A program made the translations under genes and the position numbers. Below, piece by piece: positions 15,766 to 20,271 of a DNA stretch of 20,271 bases (its first letter is position 1; every line of letters begins with the position of its first letter). A model generated the notes under the pieces. It was not told where the DNA came from. It did no database searches and saw only the letters and a program-made list of their open reading frames with translations. This DNA is from Syntrophaceae bacterium. GTDB lineage: Bacteria; Desulfobacterota; Desulfomonilia; Desulfomonilales; Desulfomonilaceae. The stretch is taken from NCBI GenBank assembly GCA_014874425.1, contig JACWAG010000341.1:1-20271 (forward strand), in the 5' to 3' direction.

Positions 15766-16125
15766 GAAATATCTCCTGGTTAAACCCGCAAATTATCTAA
15801 TAAACAAAACCCTAAATTGACTCGCGTGTCAAACAACTTTTCGATATAGGAGCAACAGTTTGTCCGTGTCCACCCTATCATGACCAACAATGGACGCCTC
15901 CGAAAGATTTGTCTCATGCCCCCAAAAATTGAGATTTTGGAATAAACTGAAAAGGCGGAAGCTCATAGTTCCAACGTTTAACGTCAGAGTAACGCTAGTG
16001 AAAAGTTTTATCAAAAACAAGTGTTAATTAATTTACATTTGAATAAACGCGCTCTATTACTCCACCGATCCGAATTATAAGGATTCAGCCTTCGCAGGGT
16101 GACGCCGGCACAAATCAAGATTGGT
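15766..16125. other. Gene-free 360-base stretch between thiolase and response regulator
   Basis: No convincing gene: the only long frame (15829-16020, minus) has no ribosome-binding site and no recognisable composition. It holds the thiolase leader, the palindrome at 15817-15832, a segment at 15913-15944 resembling one at 4470-4500, and AT-rich DNA with GTTAATTAATT near 16021-16031. No RNA gene is recognised. Confidence 0.5.
15817..15832. promoter_or_regulatory. Palindrome upstream of thiolase (possible operator)
   Basis: TTGAC-TCGCGT-GTCAA is a 16-base inverted repeat with one mismatched pair and a CGCG centre. It lies about 52-67 bases before the thiolase ATG. On the minus strand its first six bases read TTGACA, a perfect -35 hexamer, though no convincing -10 lies 16-18 bases beyond. 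Binding by an acyl-CoA-responsive repressor is possible but unproven. Confidence 0.45.
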
Positions 16126-16647
16126 TCATTTTATTATTGCAGCTTCATCCACTGTCGTTTTCTTTTCAAAATCGTCCCAAAACTCGTGTTCAGATTTTCT
16201 CCAATCAGAGCCAAACTTCTTGTTAAAAAGATGACCTACCTGATCCAGAGCCTTTTTCCAGGCCGACGTATAGTTCAATTTTAGTACGTCTTCCAGGAAT
16301 GGCACGAGAGAACCAAGTTTTTCCTTTGGCAAATAAGCGCGCGCGCCTAATTCGATAGACTTCTTCAGGGCTTCTGGAGTAAACGCGTGCGCAGTCAACA
16401 TTACTGTCGGGAAACCGGCGTTGGTAGCGATCTGAAGAAGATCAAATCCTCTTACCCCCATGATGTCAAGAATGACAAGATCATACGTGTAAGAAACCAG
16501 ATACTGTTGGGCCTTTTCAAAACTTGTAGCCCGATGCAATGTAACATTCGCTGATTCGGATAGTTCTTCTTCGATAATGTCGAGGACATCTTCTTCGTCA
16601 TCGACGGCTAGAATCAGTTTGTCTTGAAGGATTTCAGAACCGGCCAT
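16126..16647 (-). CDS. Orphan receiver-domain (response regulator) protein
   Basis: A 173-residue protein with one CheY-like receiver domain (about 10-125). The acidic pair is Asp16-Asp17 (VDDEED), the phospho-acceptor Asp61 (VILDIMG), the switch Thr85 (MLTAH) and the conserved Lys108 (LPKEK). The remaining 45-50 residues are charged helix (WKKALDQVGHLFNKKFGSDW) and are not a DNA-binding, GGDEF or enzymatic output domain. It may act by protein contact, as single-domain regulators do. No histidine kinase is adjacent. GGGGA lies eight bases before the ATG and fits the start. The kinase partner and target are unknown. Confidence 0.9.
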   Translation of the reverse strand: MAGSEILQDKLILAVDDEEDVLDIIEEELSESANVTLHRATSFEKAQQYLVSYTYDLVILDIMGVRGFDLLQIATNAGFPTVMLTAHAFTPEALKKSIELGARAYLPKEKLGSLVPFLEDVLKLNYTSAWKKALDQVGHLFNKKFGSDWRKSEHEFWDDFEKKTTVDEAAIIK

Positions 16648-16745
16648 TTTGATCGTCCCCTTTTTCTGGGATATTATTCACTTAGATCCCTGAGTTTTGT
16701 AACCTTTCAAAGAAATGCCGCTGGATTTTACCTAAGTAGTTATCG

Positions 16746-16777
16746 TTGACAAAGACTGATGATCTACGCGCTATAAT
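16746..16777 (+). promoter_or_regulatory. Candidate phosphorylase promoter
   Basis: Perfect TTGACA (16746-16751) and perfect TATAAT (16772-16777), but separated by 20 bases rather than 16-18. If used, the leader would be over 310 bases long. The wide spacing may call for an activator or may mean chance. Confidence 0.35.
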
Positions 16778-17062
16778 TCTGTGCGGATTTTATCGCGCTC
16801 CAGAAATTCTCAATCTTTTAATTGCTATGCTTACCTATAGAGAGCTTTTCAGTCAACTTTTTTGCGATATTTACCTTGAGAGAGTATTCAAGAATTTCCC
16901 TAGAAATCAGCGTCTATAGGCTCAATAGGGGTTTTTCAATCATATCTGGGCCGGGTTAGGTTTTGGTATTTGGATTCACCCGTCATCGTGTTATCTTTTG
17001 CGTCGTTTATTGAAGACCCCGTAAATCGGCAGCGCTGAAATTTGTGTTCGGTTCACAGCATT

Positions 17063-17080
17063 AATTGGCACAACCCAATT
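17063..17080 (+). promoter_or_regulatory. Hairpin just upstream of the phosphorylase ribosome-binding site
   Basis: AATTGG (17063-17068) and CCAATT (17075-17080) form a perfect stem with a six-base loop, six bases before the GAGGA Shine-Dalgarno (17087-17091). It could modulate ribosome access or be an operator half-site pair. Confidence 0.35.
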
Positions 17081-17097
17081 CGTTACGAGGATATTGA

Positions 17098-19656
17098 ATG
17101 ACTTTACGAAAGTATGTTGTCGTACCCCCGATGGAAGGGGACCTGGAGAACCTACGCGAAATGGCCAACAATTTGTGGTTTTCCTGGAACTTGGACGCAG
17201 TCGAGCTTTTTGACCATCTCGACGAGGGATTATGGCGCGAAGGCGGTCACAATCCACTGTGGTCGTTGATACGTTTGTCCCGGCAGCGATTAAAAGAGAT
17301 TCGTGAAGACGAAGGCTATTTGTCCCATGCGGAGAAGGTTTGTCAACGATTTCGTTCATACATCAAACGCGCCAGGAAATACGCATATCGTTTGGATCGT
17401 CCAATTGATTTTGTAATTGCCTATTTTTCGCTAGAATTTGGAATCACGGAATCGCTACCAATCTATTCCGGAGGTCTTGGGTTATTAGCCGGCGACCACC
17501 TCAAATCTTCAAGCGACCTGAGCCTGCCCTTAGTAGGAGTGGGACTCATGTATCAGGAGGGTTTTTTCAAACAGCGCCTCTCACCTGATGGCTGGCAGCA
17601 AGAAGTTTATCCAAAGACCCAGTTCGATACACTGCCTCTAGAAAAGCAATTGGACTCTTCTGGTAACCCATTAATCCTCAAGGTGAATCTGGCCGGTGAC
17701 CCGCTTTACTTCAGAATCCTTAAAGTGAGTGTGGGGCGAGTCCCATTATACCTTCTAGATGCTGATATACCTGAGAACACAGCGTTTTTCAGGACCGTAA
17801 CTGCAAGATTGTATGGCGGCGATACAGAAATGCGCATACGGCAGGAGATCCTTCTTGGCATAGGAGGGGCTAGGGCATTACAGGCTCTTGGGATCAAGCC
17901 CTCCGCATTCCATCTAAATGAAGGACATGCGGCTTTTACCCTTCTGGAGCGAGTTCGTTATTTCGTGGAAGAAGAAGGACTGACACTGGAAGAAGCCCGA
18001 CAAATCGTTGTCAGTCAGAGTATCCTCACTGTGCATACACCGGTACCCGCAGGTAATGACGTTTTTGACCGAAGCTTGATGGAGAGGTATTTCCGCAGCT
18101 CTGTCGAAAAGGCCAACGTGGATTTCGAGAATCTCCTGGCAGTAGGTAGAAAACATCCTGAAGATCGAAATGAAGGATTTTGGATGCCGGTGTTGGGATT
18201 GAGGCACACCTCCAAGGCTAACGGAGTCAGTCGATTGCATGGTCGGGTGGCGCGTGACATGTGGAAAGATGTATGGCCCAATTTAGACAAGGAAGACGTT
18301 CCAATAGGTTATATCACTAATGGAGTTCATATACCTTCCTACATTTCCAGGGACCTTTTGAGGCTATACGATAGGTATCTCGGACGAGGGTGGACCGAAG
18401 ACCCTGACAACGAGAAAATCTGGCAACAAATAGATTACATACCTGACACTGAACTGTGGAGGACTCATGAACGATGCAGGAACCGCTTGATCTATTTCGC
18501 CCGTCGACGATTGATTGAACAGTTAAAACTTCGTGGCGCCCCCGCCACAGAAATTGAGGAAGCCCACAGTGTCTTAAACACAGATGCTTTAACCATTTGT
18601 TTTGCAAGACGCTTTGCCACGTATAAGCGCGCTACCCTAATTTTTCGCGACATGAAAAGGTTAGCTAGTATACTCAACCAAAAGGGGAAAACCGTTCAAT
18701 TGATCTTTGCTGGTAAGGCTCATCCAGCGGATAACGGCGGCAAAAAGTTGATTCAGTCCATAGTGCAAACCATTAAATCCGAGCCGTTCAGAGGTCGGGT
18801 CGTTTTTATTGAAGATTATGACATAAATGTAGCGCGCTACATGGTCCAGGGCGCAGACGTATGGCTAAATAATCCAAGACGCCCTCTCGAGGCTTGTGGA
18901 ACATCCGGGATGAAAGCCGCTGCAAACGGGGCCTTGACCTTGAGTGTTCTCGACGGTTGGTGGGACGAGGGTTACCGGGGGGACAACGGGTGGGCCATTG
19001 GATCGGGCGAAGAATATGAAAACCTCGATTATCAGGATGATATCGAAGGCAAAGAACTGTACGATCTCCTCGAACAAAGCGTCATACCGCTGTTTTATGA
19101 ACGGGGCATAGACGACATTCCCCGTGAATGGATCAGGGGTGTCAAAAGATCTCTAAGCACCATTTGTCCGGTTTTCAATTCACATCGGATGGTCACAGAC
19201 TATGTCGAATCCTCCTATGTTCCATGCGCCACGAATTTTAAGAAATTGTCGGAGTCAAATTATGCTTTATTAAGGGAATTGGTTGCCTGGAAAAAGGGAA
19301 TTGCCAACGATTGGGACAAACTTTCAGTAAAGGACGTCCACGTTTCCAATGACACCGAACGTCTGAAAGGTAAAAGTATCGAGTTTCAGGTCAGAATTGA
19401 AACGGCTGGACATCAACCTGACGAGTTGAATGTTGAATTGCTGCACGGACCGATTGATTTGTGGGAAAATTTTAAGGTCAGGAACATAACAAGACTATAT
19501 CCGGCAAAAGATGCGGAGTCGTCCGGTAGCGCCTTCATATTCAAAGGTGAAATCCCTTTGACTGTAACAGGCATGTATGGTTACGGAGTTAGAGTGACGC
19601 CTCAATTTCCGGGATTGCCGTCATTGGAAGATCTTGATCTTATAATTCGAGGTTAA
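17098..19656 (+). CDS. glgP: Alpha-glucan (glycogen/maltodextrin) phosphorylase, GT35
   Basis: Releases glucose-1-phosphate from glycogen or maltodextrins by phosphorolysis, using pyridoxal phosphate. The 852-residue protein is of the type with an N-terminal DUF3417 domain (about 1-115, NNLWFSWNLDAVELF), followed by the GT35 catalytic domain: AYFSLEFGI (108-116), YSGGLGLLAGDHLKSSSDL (123-141), FHLNEGHAAF (271-280), CFARRFATYKRA (501-512) and GTSGMKAAANG (601-611) with the PLP-binding Lys606. The C-terminal part (about 720-852) goes beyond the core and looks beta-rich. GAGGA six bases before the ATG fixes the start. It is followed after four bases by a membrane protein gene, so both are likely co-transcribed. 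Whether glycogen or maltodextrin is preferred cannot be told. Confidence 0.95.
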   Translation: MTLRKYVVVPPMEGDLENLREMANNLWFSWNLDAVELFDHLDEGLWREGGHNPLWSLIRLSRQRLKEIREDEGYLSHAEKVCQRFRSYIKRARKYAYRLDRPIDFVIAYFSLEFGITESLPIYSGGLGLLAGDHLKSSSDLSLPLVGVGLMYQEGFFKQRLSPDGWQQEVYPKTQFDTLPLEKQLDSSGNPLILKVNLAGDPLYFRILKVSVGRVPLYLLDADIPENTAFFRTVTARLYGGDTEMRIRQEILLGIGGARALQALGIKPSAFHLNEGHAAFTLLERVRYFVEEEGLTLEEARQIVVSQSILTVHTPVPAGNDVFDRSLMERYFRSSVEKANVDFENLLAVGRKHPEDRNEGFWMPVLGLRHTSKANGVSRLHGRVARDMWKDVWPNLDKEDVPIGYITNGVHIPSYISRDLLRLYDRYLGRGWTEDPDNEKIWQQIDYIPDTELWRTHERCRNRLIYFARRRLIEQLKLRGAPATEIEEAHSVLNTDALTICFARRFATYKRATLIFRDMKRLASILNQKGKTVQLIFAGKAHPADNGGKKLIQSIVQTIKSEPFRGRVVFIEDYDINVARYMVQGADVWLNNPRRPLEACGTSGMKAAANGALTLSVLDGWWDEGYRGDNGWAIGSGEEYENLDYQDDIEGKELYDLLEQSVIPLFYERGIDDIPREWIRGVKRSLSTICPVFNSHRMVTDYVESSYVPCATNFKKLSESNYALLRELVAWKKGIANDWDKLSVKDVHVSNDTERLKGKSIEFQVRIETAGHQPDELNVELLHGPIDLWENFKVRNITRLYPAKDAESSGSAFIFKGEIPLTVTGMYGYGVRVTPQFPGLPSLEDLDLIIRG

Positions 19657-19660
19657 CTTG

Positions 19661-20271
19661 TTGAGCAATTCAAAGAAGATGATTTTCCTTTTTCTCTTGA
19701 TAACAGTTGGCGCAGCGACTGTTTTTTGCGTTGGAAATTTTGACATATTTTCAAACAAGTATTTCGTCAATGACGACGTGCGGCAGCAGATTTTCTGGAT
19801 GGAACGCTGGCGTGACCCGCAATTGTTTCAAAATGATTTTCTGACCAATTATGCCGAGACCTATGTCCCTATTGGCGTAAAAGCGATTTACCGGACGGCT
19901 TCCCTATGGTTTGACCCTCTGATTTTTTCAAATATTTTGACCGCAATAATTTTTGCGCTCACAGCAGGACTCTGGTTTGCATGGGGGCGTGTGTTCGGCG
20001 ACAATTTGACGGCTTTTCTGGTGGTTGTTGTCTATTTTCTGTTCACGGGGTTTCAGTATCAGATGAACGGGGGGTTATCTCGAAGTTTTGTCTTCCCTTT
20101 GATGATTTTGTATCTATTACTAGTTTCTCAGGAATATTTATTTTACGCCGGACTAGTCCTTTTTATCCAGCCGTTTTTTAACCCTTATGTTTTCTTGTTA
20201 TGTTTATTCACACACGGTTTAATAATGCTGATTAAGTTCGGCCCTGCCCTAGTATCAAGAATTTTCCCTAC
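19661..20271 (+). CDS. Polytopic membrane protein, 3'-truncated by window edge
   Basis: An open frame of about 203 codons with no stop to the window end. TTG 19661 has GAGGT (19649-19653, inside the end of the phosphorylase gene) seven bases upstream; TTG 19658 and ATG 19679 are alternatives. After a short basic N-terminus comes a helix (MIFLFLLITVGAATVFCV), a polar loop (NDDVRQQIFWMERWRDPQLF), then several hydrophobic helices (FSNILTAIIFALTAGLWFAW, LTAFLVVVVYFLFTG, LMILYLLLV). An acidic residue pair in the first extracytoplasmic loop followed by many helices recalls GT-C-type glycosyltransferases, but the visible part does not prove it. I cannot name the family. Its closeness to the phosphorylase suggests co-expression. 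Confidence 0.75.
   Translation, partial: MSNSKKMIFLFLLITVGAATVFCVGNFDIFSNKYFVNDDVRQQIFWMERWRDPQLFQNDFLTNYAETYVPIGVKAIYRTASLWFDPLIFSNILTAIIFALTAGLWFAWGRVFGDNLTAFLVVVVYFLFTGFQYQMNGGLSRSFVFPLMILYLLLVSQEYLFYAGLVLFIQPFFNPYVFLLCLFTHGLIMLIKFGPALVSRIFP

Larger units (their letters stand above)
16648..17097. other. Gene-free 450-base divergent region before the phosphorylase
   Basis: This separates the minus-strand response regulator from the plus-strand phosphorylase and should hold promoters for both. On the plus strand I see TTGACA and TATAAT (16746-16777), then over 300 bases of AT-rich leader with T-runs (16856-16862, 16932-16937) and a hairpin at 17063-17080. No frame here looks coding; the minus frame covering 16991-17359 is a shadow of the phosphorylase start. 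No known riboswitch is recognised. Confidence 0.5.

Noticed and set aside
15332..15820. 162-codon plus-strand frame
   Set aside because: Antisense shadow of the thiolase; composition follows the complementary codons.
15829..16020. 63-codon minus-strand frame in the intergenic region
   Set aside because: No ribosome-binding site, no coherent helices or motifs, and it contains one of the two similar ~31-base segments; best treated as non-coding.
16991..17359. 122-codon minus-strand frame across the phosphorylase start
   Set aside because: Overlaps the DUF3417 domain of the phosphorylase and its leader; no sign of a protein family.
19981..20181. 66-codon plus-strand frame near the right edge
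   Set aside because: It is in another frame of the longer membrane protein gene that starts at 19661 and stays open to the window end.
1..20271. tRNA genes, CRISPR arrays, insertion sequences or prophage
   Set aside because: No cloverleaf with a GTTCGA-type T-loop, no regularly spaced repeats, and no transposase, integrase or phage gene was seen on reading both strands by eye; tRNAscan and a repeat finder would confirm.

Overview
The window is ordinary chromosomal DNA of a Gram-negative, outer-membrane-bearing bacterium. LptD (LPS export), a lipoprotein, a type IV pilin-like protein and DapF (meso-DAP for peptidoglycan) all point that way. A free-standing IMP cyclohydrolase, a K+-independent membrane pyrophosphatase and a long thiolase suggest an anaerobic deltaproteobacterium (Desulfobacterota, perhaps a Syntrophobacter/Desulfomonile-like lineage). 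That placement is inference from protein flavour; the sequence contains no rRNA marker. Genes are dense and no transposase, integrase, phage gene, CRISPR array or tRNA was seen.

Layout. (1) 1-2103, plus: the C-terminal bulk of lptD, whose start lies before the window. (2) 2257-4341, minus: hppA, convergent with lptD, with a terminator at 2189-2224 and an ideal Shine-Dalgarno. (3) 4514-5206, minus: an exported SagB-type nitroreductase. (4) 5333-10623, plus: a tight cluster of ndk, rlmN, a two-domain kinase, a TPR lipoprotein, a single-domain IMP cyclohydrolase and purE. The first three overlap by a few bases, and the cluster ends in a strong hairpin terminator at 10721-10768. (5) 10780-14199, minus: a large class II aldolase with a good promoter inside a palindrome, a two-gene pseudopilin/membrane-protein unit, and dapF. 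(6) 14278-14487, plus: a small two-helix membrane protein. (7) 14536-16647, minus: a thiolase and an orphan receiver-domain protein. (8) 17098-20271, plus: an alpha-glucan phosphorylase, then the start of a polytopic membrane protein running off the right edge.

Functionally this is central metabolism plus envelope upkeep: nucleotide supply (ndk, IMP cyclohydrolase, purE), pyrophosphate energy recovery (hppA), sugar storage and glycolysis (phosphorylase, aldolase), acyl-CoA metabolism (thiolase), lysine/peptidoglycan (dapF), LPS export (lptD) and ribosome/tRNA methylation (rlmN). Four starts were moved inward from the longest reading frame on Shine-Dalgarno and family grounds: purE, aldolase, pilin and dapF.

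I found no convincing undescribed multi-gene system. The most open items are the pseudopilin pair, the two-domain kinase coupled to rlmN, the exported nitroreductase, the unidentified membrane protein at the right edge, several promoter-overlapping palindromes, and two similar ~31-base intergenic segments.
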